Shown here piece by piece: positions 1-8,859 of a stretch of DNA of 64,000 nt. Source of the DNA: Allorhizobium ampelinum S4 (GTDB taxonomy: Bacteria; Pseudomonadota; Alphaproteobacteria; Rhizobiales; Rhizobiaceae); contig NC_011988.1 of the NCBI RefSeq assembly GCF_000016285.1, forward strand, positions 682,001 through 746,000. Direction: 5' to 3'. Positions within the stretch are counted from its first letter, which is position 1. Every line of letters starts with the position of its first letter. Position numbers and translations under genes: made by a program. A model generated the notes under the pieces. It searched no databases and was not told the DNA's origin. It saw only the letters and a program-made list of their open reading frames with translations.

Positions 1-342
1 GCCCTCCGCGCCAATGATTGTCAGTCCGAGGCGCGCCGGAAGTGCCACGCAGAGTGCGGTCAGCAGCAGCGGGGCTGCCCGGCTAAGGGCATTTTGCAGT
101 GAAAACCACGAGCCGAAGCCGCCCGCAAACATCAGCTGGAACAGTTGCAGCGGCGATTTGCCGATGGCGATAATGAACAGGCTGAACAGGCCAAGCCCCA
201 TCAGCACGGCCAGCAAAGTGATGGCCACCGGCTCGGCGCGGCGGGCCAGCCATTCCACCACCGGACGCAGCGCGTGACGCCCCGCAGACTTGGGTTGCAA
301 GCCATGCGGCTGGGGTGTCCGGCTCTCAGGTGTCGTGGTCAT
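1..342 (-). CDS. BMP-family ABC transporter permease, N-terminal part (cut by window edge)
   Basis: Partial gene: 114 codons are visible and the frame runs off the left edge. The start at 342 is preceded by GGAGG with 8-nt spacing; an in-frame ATG at 357 is possible but lies against the upstream stop. The product begins with a hydrophilic arm of about 35 residues, then a hydrophobic segment (about 38-58) and a second one after 'QNALSRAAPLLLTAL'. That last phrase is typical of permeases of the nucleoside/simple-sugar BMP-type importers (PnrC/YufP class). The gene follows the BMP binding protein at 19 bp, so both belong to one operon. The remaining ATPase and second permease should lie beyond position 1. 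Confidence 0.8.
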   Translation of the reverse strand, partial: MTTTPESRTPQPHGLQPKSAGRHALRPVVEWLARRAEPVAITLLAVLMGLGLFSLFIIAIGKSPLQLFQLMFAGGFGSWFSLQNALSRAAPLLLTALCVALPARLGLTIIGAEG

Positions 343-361
343 GGCCCGCGCCTCCATTGGT

Positions 362-1486
362 TCAGCCCATCGACCCCATGACGCCTTCGACCAGGTAGTT
401 CATGCTTTCCAGCTCGATGGCGTCTTCGGCATAGTCCTTGCCCAAGGGGATGACGGTATTGCCCTTGTTGTCCTTCTGGCCGCCCTTGAACACGGAGAAA
501 CCGCCTGCCTTCATGGTGGCAAGCGTGGCTTCAAACTTGGTGCGGGCCTCAGGGGAGACGCCGGGGCCAAGCGGGCTCATCTTGACGAAACCGTCCTTCA
601 ACCCGCCGCGCACGAAATTGCCGAGCTTTTCACCAGCCTGCGCCTTCTTGACGAAATCGGTATAGACATTGCCCCAGGCCCATTCTGCGCCCGTCAGGTA
701 TTTCTCAGGGGCCAGCGGGCTCTGGTTGGCATGGTAGCCGCAGACGAAAGCGCCGCGACCAGCGGCGGTCTGCACCACGACCTTCGGGCTATCGACATGG
801 CAGGTGATGACATCGACGCCCTGATCGACCAGCGCATTGGTGGCTTCGGCCTCCTTGACGGCCAGCGACCATTCGCCCGTGAAAATCACCTGGCAGGTGA
901 TGGACGGATCGACGGAGCGGGCACCGAGCAGGAAGGCATTGATATTCTGTACCACCTGCGGAATGGGCTTGGCGGCGACGAAGCCGATCTTCTTCGACTT
1001 GGTGGCATAGGCGGCGGCAATGCCGTTCAGATATTGGCCCTGGAAGATGTAGCCGAAATAGGAGCCGGTATTGTCTGGGTTCTTGCCCTTTTGCCAGAGG
1101 CCGCCGCAATGGCGAAATTGAACGTCAGGATATTTCTGCGCGACCGCCAGCATATGGGGGTCGAAATAGCCGAAAGAGGTCGGAAACAGCAGGCTGGCAC
1201 CATCCAGATTGATCATCGATTCCATGGTCTTCTGGACATCGACGGTTTCAGGTACGTTTTCTTCCTCGACGACAGTTACGCCGGACAAGGCCTTGACCAC
1301 GGCAGCGCCCTCGGCATGGGCCTGGTTATAGCCATAATCATCCTTCGGCCCGACATAGATGAAGCCGACGGTGAGATCGGCAGCCTGGGCGGAACGCAGC
1401 ATGCCGGGAGCAGCGATGGTGGCAGCGACACCCAGGGCGGAGGTTTGCAGGAAATGACGGCGGGTAAAGGAAGGCGATCTGGTCAT
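362..1486 (-). CDS. BMP-family ABC transporter substrate-binding protein (Tat signal)
   Basis: 374 residues from the ATG at 1486, chosen over the longer frame to 1630 because it has an AGGGGAA ribosome site and opens a proper signal peptide. R9-R10 followed by a hydrophobic run and 'AQA' near residue 35 is a twin-arginine signal. The mature part begins 'ADLTVGFIYVGPKDDYGYNQAH', the usual opening of basic-membrane-protein (Med/PnrA-like) periplasmic binding proteins. These bind nucleosides or, in proteobacterial homologues, purines and related small molecules; the ligand here is not evident. It is the first gene of an operon continuing into the permease at 342, and its promoter region carries two of the three TGTATGCA motifs. 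Confidence 0.87.
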   Translation of the reverse strand: MTRSPSFTRRHFLQTSALGVAATIAAPGMLRSAQAADLTVGFIYVGPKDDYGYNQAHAEGAAVVKALSGVTVVEEENVPETVDVQKTMESMINLDGASLLFPTSFGYFDPHMLAVAQKYPDVQFRHCGGLWQKGKNPDNTGSYFGYIFQGQYLNGIAAAYATKSKKIGFVAAKPIPQVVQNINAFLLGARSVDPSITCQVIFTGEWSLAVKEAEATNALVDQGVDVITCHVDSPKVVVQTAAGRGAFVCGYHANQSPLAPEKYLTGAEWAWGNVYTDFVKKAQAGEKLGNFVRGGLKDGFVKMSPLGPGVSPEARTKFEATLATMKAGGFSVFKGGQKDNKGNTVIPLGKDYAEDAIELESMNYLVEGVMGSMG

Positions 1487-1829
1487 CGATAGGTTCCCCT
1501 GTTTGATCCGGCTCTCGTCCGGTGCGGATGATTTGAGAAAGTGTATGCAATCACCATGCCAGATCTGAAGGCTATGCTTGAAAGGAGTTTCTTGGCGGTC
1601 TCTGGTTGCTGCCAGTGCATCTGTATGCACTTTTAAAATTCAGATGAATATTTTTTGAGCGCGACTATTAAATTTGCTAAATCCTTCAGGGAAAAGCTCC
1701 TGATCTCGCACGAAAGTTGTGTATTTTTGTGAAAATCGTGCTTTGATATCAGTAGGGCAGTGGGTTAACCTGCCAAAACAAGTGATTTTTAAAACTGCAT
1801 ACAGACGATAATAAGACTGGGAAATCTCA
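1487..1829. promoter_or_regulatory. Divergent regulatory region with three TGTATGCA operator-like motifs
   Basis: This 343-bp gap separates the BMP operon and the GntR gene. TGTATGCA occurs at 1542-1549 and 1622-1629, and its reverse complement TGCATACA at 1796-1803. The middle copy sits in a perfect interrupted palindrome, GTGCAT-CTGT-ATGCAC (1615-1630). The third lies 27 bp before the GntR start. GntR/FCD regulators commonly bind short AT-rich palindromes of this kind in divergent promoters, so autoregulation plus control of the BMP operon is inferred. The rest of the gap is AT-rich, without other recognisable features. Confidence 0.6.
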
Positions 1830-2513
1830 ATGAATCAGCCGAGGGTGCGCGAACTTGTTCGTGCCGGCAACACGGTCGAACAGCTGGTGCGCGCCATTGC
1901 CGACCTGATTATCGTCGGTGATTTGCAGCCGGATGATAAACTGGATGAAGGATCGCTTGCCGCCCGCTTTGAGGTGTCACGCACGCCGGTGCGCGAGGCG
2001 CTTCGACAATTGTGCGCCATGGGTCTGGTGGAGCGCAAGCCGAACAAGAGCGCTGTTGTCACCAACGTCACCGGCGGGTTTCTGACCTCGATGTTCGAGG
2101 CGATGGCGGAGCTTGAAGGGATGTGCGCCAGACTTGCAGCAGAGCGCATGACGCTGGAGGAGCGCCGGTTGCTGGAGCGGATGCATCGCGATTCAATCCG
2201 CATCGTCCAAGCGGGGCAGACGGAGGATTATTCCGCCTATAATATCGAGTTTCACAACCGGATCTATCAGGGCGCCCATAACCAGCATATTCTGGAACTG
2301 GTGACGCAAACCCGGTCGCGGCTGGCACCGTTTCGCCGCGCCCAGTTTCGCTTGACGGGCCGCTTGTCTCTGTCTTTCCAGGAACATGAAGCCATCGTCA
2401 ATGCCATCCTGCGCGGTGAAAAGACTGCCGCTGCCGAAGCGGCCTATCGCCATGTCGAAATTGTCGGCGATGCCAGCAGCACATTGACCCAGCATACGGT
2501 TGGCAGGGATTGA
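1830..2513 (+). CDS. GntR-family transcriptional regulator (FadR/FCD type)
   Basis: 227 residues. The N-terminal winged helix-turn-helix covers about residues 15-80, with the recognition stretch 'FEVSRTPVREALRQL' near 48-62, almost the family consensus. The C-terminal part (about 88-215) is helical and fits the FCD ligand/metal-binding domain, with acidic and His residues such as 'EFHNRIYQGAHN'. It is divergent from the BMP importer and three copies of a short palindromic motif lie between them, so it probably senses the imported ligand and represses that operon. It converges on the peptide-transporter ATPase gene that ends at 2532. Confidence 0.9.
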   Translation: MNQPRVRELVRAGNTVEQLVRAIADLIIVGDLQPDDKLDEGSLAARFEVSRTPVREALRQLCAMGLVERKPNKSAVVTNVTGGFLTSMFEAMAELEGMCARLAAERMTLEERRLLERMHRDSIRIVQAGQTEDYSAYNIEFHNRIYQGAHNQHILELVTQTRSRLAPFRRAQFRLTGRLSLSFQEHEAIVNAILRGEKTAAAEAAYRHVEIVGDASSTLTQHTVGRD

Positions 2514-2531
2514 GGTCTCGAAATCCAGGCC

Positions 2532-4193
2532 TCACGGATTGATGCGGTAGGTCCTCACCAGTTCCGGGTCCTGTTGCAGCGTATCGAGCCAGGTCGGGTC
2601 GAGTTTCGGCACCGAGGAAAACAGCAGTTTCGAATAGGGATGCTGCGGGGCGGTAAGCTGTTGCGGCGAGATCTGCTCGACCTTCTTGCCCGCATACATC
2701 ACTACGATCTCGTCGCAGATCGCTTCCACCACCGAAAGATCGTGGCTGATGAAAATGTAGGACAGGCCAAGTTCGCGCTGCAATTCCTTCAAAAGCGCGA
2801 TGACGGCGGCGGCGACCACGGTGTCGAGCGCAGAGGTGATTTCATCGCACAGAATCAGCTTTGGTTCCGCTGCCAGCGCCCGGGCGAAATTGATCCGCTG
2901 TTTCTGGCCGCCAGACAGTTCCGAGGGGCGGCGCTGGCGCAGCGATTGCGGCAGATGCACCATGTCGAGCAATTGGTTGATGCGGGCATCGCGCGCCTTG
3001 CCCTTCATTCCATGGTAAAAGGTCAGCGGACGGCCGAGGATGTCCTCGATGGATTTGGCTGGGTTCAGCGCCGTATCGGCGGATTGGAAGACGATCTGCA
3101 TTTCACGTAGCTGGTCGCGGGTGCGGTCGCGGGCATGACGGCCCAGTTCGCGGCCATTGAAAATGATATGGCCTGCCGCCAATGGCAGGAGCCCGGCAAT
3201 GCTGCGCGCTAACGTGGATTTACCGCAACCGGATTCGCCGATAATGCCGAGGTTGCGGCCATTACGCACCGTCAGGCTGACGGACTGCACCGCCTGAACG
3301 AGTGGCAGGCCATCCGCTTGCAGATCACCATAGCCAGCAATCAGGTTTTCGATTTCCAGCAGGGGCTTGAGGCTCTTGTCTTCGGCAAGCGGTGTTGTGC
3401 GGGGCTTCGGTTCAAAGGCAGACAGAAGTTCACGGGTATAAGGATGTTGCGCATGCGCCAGCAGCTCGGCGGTGGTGCCGGTTTCCTGCACTTCGCCACC
3501 CTTGAGCACGACGATCCGGTCGGCAATCTGGGCGACGACGGCCAGATCATGGGAAACATAGACCCCGGAAATGCCGTCCTTGCGCATCACTGACTTGAAG
3601 GCGCGCAGCACTTCGATCTGCGTCGTCACGTCAAGCGCCGTGGTCGGCTCGTCGAAAATCACCAGTTTCGGGTCTCCTATCAGCGCCATGGCCGCTGACA
3701 GGCGTTGTAACTGGCCGCCGGAGACCTGATGCGGATAGCGTGTGCCAATCGTTTCGGGATTGGGGAGGGACAGCGCCCGAAACAGCGCCACGGCGCGGGT
3801 GCGGGCTTCATCCTTCGACATCAGGTCGTGAATGCGGGTGACCTCGATCACCTGATCCATGATGCGGATGGCCGGATTGAAAGCCGCCGCCGCCGATTGC
3901 GGCACATAAGCGACATCGGTTCCGCGAATACCGGCGCGATCACGCTCGGAAAGTGCGGCCATATCCTTGCCCGCGACACTGATCGTGCCGCCGGTTATAC
4001 GGCATCCGGGGCGGGTATGGCCCATCAAGGTCAAGGCGATGGTGGTTTTTCCAGAGCCGCTCTCGCCGATCAAGGCAACGATTTCACCCTGCGGTATGTC
4101 CAGGCTGATGCCCTTGATAATCTCGACCTTGCGGCCGGAATCGGTGGTGGCCTGGACCTTCAGGTCGCGGATTTCCACGAGGTTTGCCATCAT
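2532..4193 (-). CDS. ABC transporter ATP-binding protein, fused dipeptide type (DppD-DppF)
   Basis: 553 residues with two complete ABC domains. The first has Walker A GESGSGKT at about 43-50, signature 'SGGQLQR' and Walker B '[12 protein letters not shown]'. The second has Walker A GESGCGKS, signature 'SGGQKQR' and 'LILCDEITSALD'. The oligopeptide-transporter C-terminal extension ('QHPYTRELLSAF', 'QHPYSKLLFSSV') follows each domain. Single-chain fusions of this kind are common in rhizobial peptide/opine importers. The start overlaps the upstream permease stop by 4 bp, and a second ATG at 4190 is equally possible. Confidence 0.92.
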   Translation of the reverse strand: MMANLVEIRDLKVQATTDSGRKVEIIKGISLDIPQGEIVALIGESGSGKTTIALTLMGHTRPGCRITGGTISVAGKDMAALSERDRAGIRGTDVAYVPQSAAAAFNPAIRIMDQVIEVTRIHDLMSKDEARTRAVALFRALSLPNPETIGTRYPHQVSGGQLQRLSAAMALIGDPKLVIFDEPTTALDVTTQIEVLRAFKSVMRKDGISGVYVSHDLAVVAQIADRIVVLKGGEVQETGTTAELLAHAQHPYTRELLSAFEPKPRTTPLAEDKSLKPLLEIENLIAGYGDLQADGLPLVQAVQSVSLTVRNGRNLGIIGESGCGKSTLARSIAGLLPLAAGHIIFNGRELGRHARDRTRDQLREMQIVFQSADTALNPAKSIEDILGRPLTFYHGMKGKARDARINQLLDMVHLPQSLRQRRPSELSGGQKQRINFARALAAEPKLILCDEITSALDTVVAAAVIALLKELQRELGLSYIFISHDLSVVEAICDEIVVMYAGKKVEQISPQQLTAPQHPYSKLLFSSVPKLDPTWLDTLQQDPELVRTYRINP

Positions 4194-5065
4194 GCACTCC
4201 TGTCGCGGATCTTGCGGGGAAGATTATCGATCAGCATGTTGACGCTGATCGTCAGGCTGGCAATCGCCAGCGACGGGAAAATCACCGCTGGTGCCGCAAA
4301 GGGCAGGCCGCCGATATTTTCACGCACCAATGCGCCCCAATCGGCATTGGGCGGCTGGACACCGAGGCCCAGAAACGAAAGCCCCGAGAGTAGCAAAACG
4401 ATGAAGACAAAGCGCAGCCCAAAATCCGCCAGCACCGGTCCGGTAATATTCGGCAGGATTTCAGAGCGGATGATGTAGAAAATAGTCTCGCCCCGGATGC
4501 GTGCGACGCTGATGAAATCCATGGCATTGATGTTGACGGCAAGCGCCCGGGCAAATCGATAGGCGCCGGGCGTGTAGATCACCGACAGGGTGATGACCAG
4601 AACCGGGATCGACGATCCGACGGCAGCGACCACCACCAGACCGAAAAGCTTGCTGGGAATGGAGTTCATCGCATCGAGAAAGCGGCTGAGCACGGTATCG
4701 ATCCAGCCACCGGCGACGGCGGCGATCATGCCAAGCACAACGCCGGAAAAACAGGCGATAGTGACGGCGGCCAGCGAAATGCCGACCGTGTAGCGCGCAC
4801 CCATGATGATACGCGACAGCATGTCCCGACCGAGATAGTCGGAGCCCAGCCAGAGCGTGTTGCTCATCGGCCCGAAATAGTCGAAATCGACGATCTCACC
4901 GACTGGATGGGGAATGAGCAGGGGCGCGAAGATCGCCACCAATGCCCAGGCAGCAATAACGGTGAGACCGGCAATGCCAACGGCGTTGATGCGATAGCCG
5001 AATGACCGATGTCTGCGGACGACTGGTGCTGTTGATGGCGTGCCGTTCAGTTGCGTCATAGTCAT
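4190..5065 (-). CDS. ABC transporter permease, DppC type
   Basis: 291 residues with a cytoplasmic arm of about 25 residues, one membrane helix, a periplasmic loop containing 'WLGSDYLGRDMLSRIIMGARYT', then five helices. That loop sequence is the hallmark of DppC/OppC permeases, and the EAA-like loop reads 'MDFISVARIRGETIFYIIRSEILPN'. The gene overlaps its neighbours at both ends by 4 bp, indicating translational coupling with the DppB-type permease and the ATPase. Confidence 0.92.
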   Translation of the reverse strand: MTMTQLNGTPSTAPVVRRHRSFGYRINAVGIAGLTVIAAWALVAIFAPLLIPHPVGEIVDFDYFGPMSNTLWLGSDYLGRDMLSRIIMGARYTVGISLAAVTIACFSGVVLGMIAAVAGGWIDTVLSRFLDAMNSIPSKLFGLVVVAAVGSSIPVLVITLSVIYTPGAYRFARALAVNINAMDFISVARIRGETIFYIIRSEILPNITGPVLADFGLRFVFIVLLLSGLSFLGLGVQPPNADWGALVRENIGGLPFAAPAVIFPSLAIASLTISVNMLIDNLPRKIRDRSA

Positions 5066-6018
5066 CGCAGCCTCGGATTGGAGAGAATGGAAACGATATC
5101 GGCAATGGTGATCAACACGAGATAGCCGACGCAGAAGATCATCGCGCAGCTCTGGATCAGCGGCAGGTCACGGGTGGCGACGGCATCGACCATCAGCTTG
5201 GCAATGCCGGGATAGTTGAAGATCGTCTCGACGATAATGACCCCGCCGATCAGATAGGACAGTGATAGCGCCATGGCATTGACGATTGGCCCCAGCGCAT
5301 TGGGCAGCGCATGGCGCAGCACGATGCGGCGGCGTGAGGCGCCTTTCAGCAACGCCATTTCCACATAGGGCGTATCGAGGGTTTCGATCACAGCTGCCCG
5401 GGTCATGCGGATCATCTGGGCTGAAACGCCGAAGGTCAGGGTGATGACGGGCATGGCATAGACGCGCACCAGGCCAGCAAATGTGTGAACCTCATTGGCA
5501 AAGGACAGCGCTGGCAGCCATTTCAGATAGACCGCAAACAGCAGAACGGCAGAGGTGGCAATCATGAATTCCGGCACGGAAATCACCCCAATGGTCACCA
5601 CGGTGACGCAGCGGTCATAGAGAGAGCCGCGCAGCATGGCCGAGGTAATACCCAGCGTCAGTGCGATGGGAACAGCCAGGAGGGCGGTAATGCCGGCAAG
5701 CTTCATGGAATTGACCAGACGGCCGGAAATCAGCTCAGCAATCGGCATGTTATTGGCATAGGACGTGCCGAGATCGCCTTGCAACAAGCCCGTTGCCCAA
5801 CGCAGGAAACGCAAGATTGCGGGATCGTTGAGATGCATGGCCCGACGCAGGCCCTCGACGGCTTCCGGTGTCGCGGCCTGACCGAGCAGCATGGTCGCCG
5901 TATCGCCTGGCAAGAGCGCAGTCGCCATGAAAACGGCCAGCGACACGATGATCAAGGTGATCAGGGCGATCATCAGCCTGTTGACAACAAGGGAAAAGGC
6001 TCGGGCGTTCACGCACAT
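5062..6018 (-). CDS. ABC transporter permease, DppB type
   Basis: 318 residues. Features are an N-terminal helix, a periplasmic domain with 'LLPGDTATMLLGQAATPEAVEGLR' and five further helices. The coupling loop 'VIETLDTPYVEMALLKGASRRRIVLRHALPNAL' is the DppB/OppB signature. The ATG at 6018 is the first candidate, and a GTG two codons later is an alternative. It is separated from the binding-protein gene by 180 bp (6019-6198) with no supported gene. Confidence 0.91.
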   Translation of the reverse strand: MCVNARAFSLVVNRLMIALITLIIVSLAVFMATALLPGDTATMLLGQAATPEAVEGLRRAMHLNDPAILRFLRWATGLLQGDLGTSYANNMPIAELISGRLVNSMKLAGITALLAVPIALTLGITSAMLRGSLYDRCVTVVTIGVISVPEFMIATSAVLLFAVYLKWLPALSFANEVHTFAGLVRVYAMPVITLTFGVSAQMIRMTRAAVIETLDTPYVEMALLKGASRRRIVLRHALPNALGPIVNAMALSLSYLIGGVIIVETIFNYPGIAKLMVDAVATRDLPLIQSCAMIFCVGYLVLITIADIVSILSNPRLR

Positions 6019-6198
6019 GCTCCAGCTGGGTTAGGGCGATCAATCTTCGGCAATCGCTTCGGGTAATCGGAATGCGGATGACCGTGATAGTGTGCCGCCA
6101 GGCTGGCAAACGGTTTTGCCGCGATGCGCTGGATAAAGCACGCATCGATCCAAAGCCATTTGCCAAGGCCCGCTCGTAGAAGGTCTGCCGAATTGGTA

Positions 6199-7812
6199 TC
6201 AGGCTTCCAGCCAGACATATTCGGCGAAGGCATAACCCATCATGCCACCCAGCGGGCTGGGTTCAAGCCCTTTCAGCTTGGCGGTGATGGCATCGACATT
6301 GGAAAGATAGGCGGGAATAACCGTCCCTGCTTCCTCTGCGATCATCACCTGCATTTCGCCATAGATTTCCTTGCGCTTGGCCTGATCGAGAAGGCCACGA
6401 GCTTCGAGCAGCATCTTGTCGAATTTCGGCGACTTATACTGGCTTTCGTTCCACGGAGCATCGGAAGAATAGAGCAGCGAGAACAGGATATCTGGTGTTG
6501 GACGTGGGTTGATATTGCCGAAATGGACCGGTGCCTTCAACCAGTATTTGTCCCAATAACCATCGGAGGGTACGCGCTGGACATCGAGCTTCATGCCGAT
6601 TTCTGCCGCCGATGCCTGGATAATCATCGCCATGTCTATCGAAGAGCTTGCGGCTTCTGATGCGATAACCGGGATGGACTGGCCAAGCACGCCCGCCTTC
6701 TGGAAGTGGAATTTTGCCTTGTCGGGATCGAAGGCCTTCGGCTTCAGGTCGGCATTATGATAGAAGCTGGCAGACGACAGCGGCTGGTCGTTGCCGACTT
6801 CGCCCAGCCCACGCAATGCGGATTTGACGATCTGCTCCCTGTTAACGATCAGCTTCATGCCGTCGATGAAGTCTTTCTTATTGCCCGGCGCCATGTCCAT
6901 GCGCATGTTGAGATTGGTGTAATTGCCCGATGTCGTCTTCGACAGCACGAAGCCGTCCTGGGTATCGACCAGACGCATGGAGCGCGGATTGATGGAGGCG
7001 GCCAGTTGGATGTCACCCGACAGGAGCGCGTTGACACGGGCATTGTCCTCGCTGATGGCGAAAAATTCGAAACTGTCGACATTCGGGCCGCCAGCTTTCC
7101 AGTAATTGCCATTGCGCTTCATGATCGAGCGGACGCCGGGCTCGAATTTTTCGAGAACGAAGGCACCGGTGCCATTGCCCTTGGAGAAATCCTTGGTGCC
7201 ATCGGCAACGATCATGAACTGATGGATGGCGAGAATGGACGGCATGTCAGCATTGGCATGCGCCAGGGAGATTTCCACGGTCTGCTTGTCGACGGCCTTG
7301 ATGCCGGTCATCTGGGCGGCGATCTTGGCAACCTTGGAGCCGGTGGCCGGGTCGAGATGGCGCTTCAGCGAATAGACCACGTCGTCTGCGGTCAGCGTCT
7401 TACCGTCGTGGAAGGTCACGCCGCTTTTCAGCTTGATGGTCCAGACCTGAGCGTCCTTACTTTCAACCGATTCTGCCAGCTCCATCTGTGGGGCGCCGGA
7501 CTTGTCGAGAATGGTCAAACGGTTATAGAGCGCGCAGCAGCGCACATAGTCGGTGGAAAGCGAGGCCTTGGCCGGGTCCAGCGTATCGGCATTGGAGGCA
7601 GAGTAGCCGGCGGCTTTCAAAGATCCGCCCTTGACCGGCGTTGCGGCCAGCGCGCTTGAGGCGCGGCCCATGATGGAGCCGGCGGCGGTGAGGGCAACGC
7701 CACCAGCCAGCATCATCTGCATCAGTTCGCGGCGGGTGGCACCACGGCGAATGGCGTTTTCCACCATGGCATCGTCAGCGCCGGTCCAGTTTGTCGTCTG
7801 CTTGTCTGTCAT
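6199..7812 (-). CDS. Family 5 ABC transporter substrate-binding protein (Tat signal)
   Basis: 537 residues from the ATG at 7812, which has AAGGGGAA just upstream; the longer frame to 7866 lacks a ribosome site. R27-R28 followed by a hydrophobic stretch and 'ALA' near residue 56 makes a twin-arginine signal. The mature protein has the SBP_bac_5 features 'DTLDPAKASLSTDYVRCCALYNRL', 'WTIKLKSGVTFHDGKTLTADDVVYSLKR' and 'KFHFQKAG'. It binds peptides or similar amide/amine compounds in the periplasm. It heads the operon 7812-2532, and the neighbouring amine/acyl catabolic genes suggest an N-acylated amine, opine or small peptide as ligand. Confidence 0.9.
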   Translation of the reverse strand: MTDKQTTNWTGADDAMVENAIRRGATRRELMQMMLAGGVALTAAGSIMGRASSALAATPVKGGSLKAAGYSASNADTLDPAKASLSTDYVRCCALYNRLTILDKSGAPQMELAESVESKDAQVWTIKLKSGVTFHDGKTLTADDVVYSLKRHLDPATGSKVAKIAAQMTGIKAVDKQTVEISLAHANADMPSILAIHQFMIVADGTKDFSKGNGTGAFVLEKFEPGVRSIMKRNGNYWKAGGPNVDSFEFFAISEDNARVNALLSGDIQLAASINPRSMRLVDTQDGFVLSKTTSGNYTNLNMRMDMAPGNKKDFIDGMKLIVNREQIVKSALRGLGEVGNDQPLSSASFYHNADLKPKAFDPDKAKFHFQKAGVLGQSIPVIASEAASSSIDMAMIIQASAAEIGMKLDVQRVPSDGYWDKYWLKAPVHFGNINPRPTPDILFSLLYSSDAPWNESQYKSPKFDKMLLEARGLLDQAKRKEIYGEMQVMIAEEAGTVIPAYLSNVDAITAKLKGLEPSPLGGMMGYAFAEYVWLEA

Positions 7813-7894
7813 GACATTCCCCTTATTGTTGTTGACTGTGTTGCGTGCCTTTTGGTGGCACGTCATCGTATGCTGATTTTATCGAGTGTTGCCT

Positions 7895-8641
7895 TCAGGC
7901 GGCGCGATCCAACTCTACAGCCTCGGTAAGTCCCGCCATGGAGGTGAAGTGAAAATCGGGTTTCACAAATGTTTCCGGCTCGATCGTGCCGCCATAGCCT
8001 TTTTGGGCATGGCGTCGCTCGATCCAGCAATTGGTTAAGCCGAGCTGCCGTGAAATGCCGATGTCGTGATACTGGCTTTGTGCCACATGCAGGATATCGG
8101 CGCGGCTATTGCCTTCCTTTTCAACGAAAGCGAAAACAGTTTCGAAAAACGCCGGATCAGGCTTTTCCGTCGCTGTGTCGTCGGTGGTGAAGGCGGCATG
8201 AAAGGGCTCGCCCAAGGCTTCATCGAAATACGCAAAGGCCCAGCGTTGCGCATTGGTCATGGCAATCAGCCGGTAGCGGGTTTTCAACTTCGCCAGCGCA
8301 GCAACGCTATCGGCAAAGGGCTTCCAATCGGTGACGGAGCTACGCAGACGCTCGCCAAAGGCAGCGTCTGCCGGCAGGCCGAGGGCGGGGGCGATCTTTA
8401 GGTAGACCCGCGCGAGATCGTCGGGAAAAAGCAAGGCTTCATCGTCATAGCGGGCCGCACGATAGAGCGAAAGAGCTTGTTCTCCATCCATCGTCACACC
8501 TGTCTCTGCGGCAATCTCAGCGAGGCAATCGGTAATGCCGCTCTCAAAATCAATGAGCGTGCCGACCACGTCGAAGGTGAGATATTTGAAATCCGCAAAG
8601 GCCTTTGCCATCATTGCATCCTCTGGCTTGTCCATCTTCAT
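7895..8641 (-). CDS. HAD-superfamily hydrolase, haloacid-dehalogenase type II-like (copy 1)
   Basis: 248 residues from 8641; an internal start at residue 10 or 11 (MMAKAF) is possible. Motif I is 'LTFDVVGTLIDF' with nucleophile Asp24, motif II 'IAMTNAQRWAF', Lys in 'TEKPDPAFF', and motif IV 'LHVAQSQYHDI'. The length and cap match L-2-haloacid dehalogenases, but the usual FDxYGT reads FDVVGT and the Ser-x-Asn near motif IV is replaced by AQSQYHD. A substrate other than a haloacid, for example a phosphate ester, is therefore plausible. It lies directly upstream of the peptide-transporter operon, same strand. A second HAD of this class is at 11473. Confidence 0.82.
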   Translation of the reverse strand: MKMDKPEDAMMAKAFADFKYLTFDVVGTLIDFESGITDCLAEIAAETGVTMDGEQALSLYRAARYDDEALLFPDDLARVYLKIAPALGLPADAAFGERLRSSVTDWKPFADSVAALAKLKTRYRLIAMTNAQRWAFAYFDEALGEPFHAAFTTDDTATEKPDPAFFETVFAFVEKEGNSRADILHVAQSQYHDIGISRQLGLTNCWIERRHAQKGYGGTIEPETFVKPDFHFTSMAGLTEAVELDRAA

Positions 8642-8859
8642 GCATCAGGCTCGGCAAATGCCGTTCCTGTCACTCACGATCCCTTGGTTTCCTCGCTTAA
8701 CTTTTATTTTTATCTTGAATGCGCCCTGGCATTTTCTACTGAGGCGCACCCGAAGTATTACAGGAGCTACGGGCTGTTTCTTCCCGAATGCCGATCTTAA
8801 GACGGCAGAAAATTCTGAATCTGATCGTTCGGCGGTATTTCGCCTGACTGGCTGTGGTC
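8642..8859. other. 218-bp intergenic region between two minus-strand genes
   Basis: This holds the promoter region for the HAD gene at 8641 and the 3' trailer of the aminotransferase gene. I see AT-rich patches around 8700-8725 and no convincing terminator, operator or small gene. Confidence 0.4.

Noticed and set aside
290..1492. A 400-codon plus-strand frame opposite the BMP binding protein
   Set aside because: Shadow of a convincing Tat-exported binding protein; no ribosome site or domain.
2510..2536. TGAGG...CCTCA hairpin between the converging GntR and ATPase genes
   Set aside because: A 5-bp stem with no T-tract is too weak to call a terminator.
6019..6198. Possible small gene between the binding protein and DppB-type permease
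   Set aside because: The open frame there reads into the permease start in another phase, has no ribosome site and no family resemblance.
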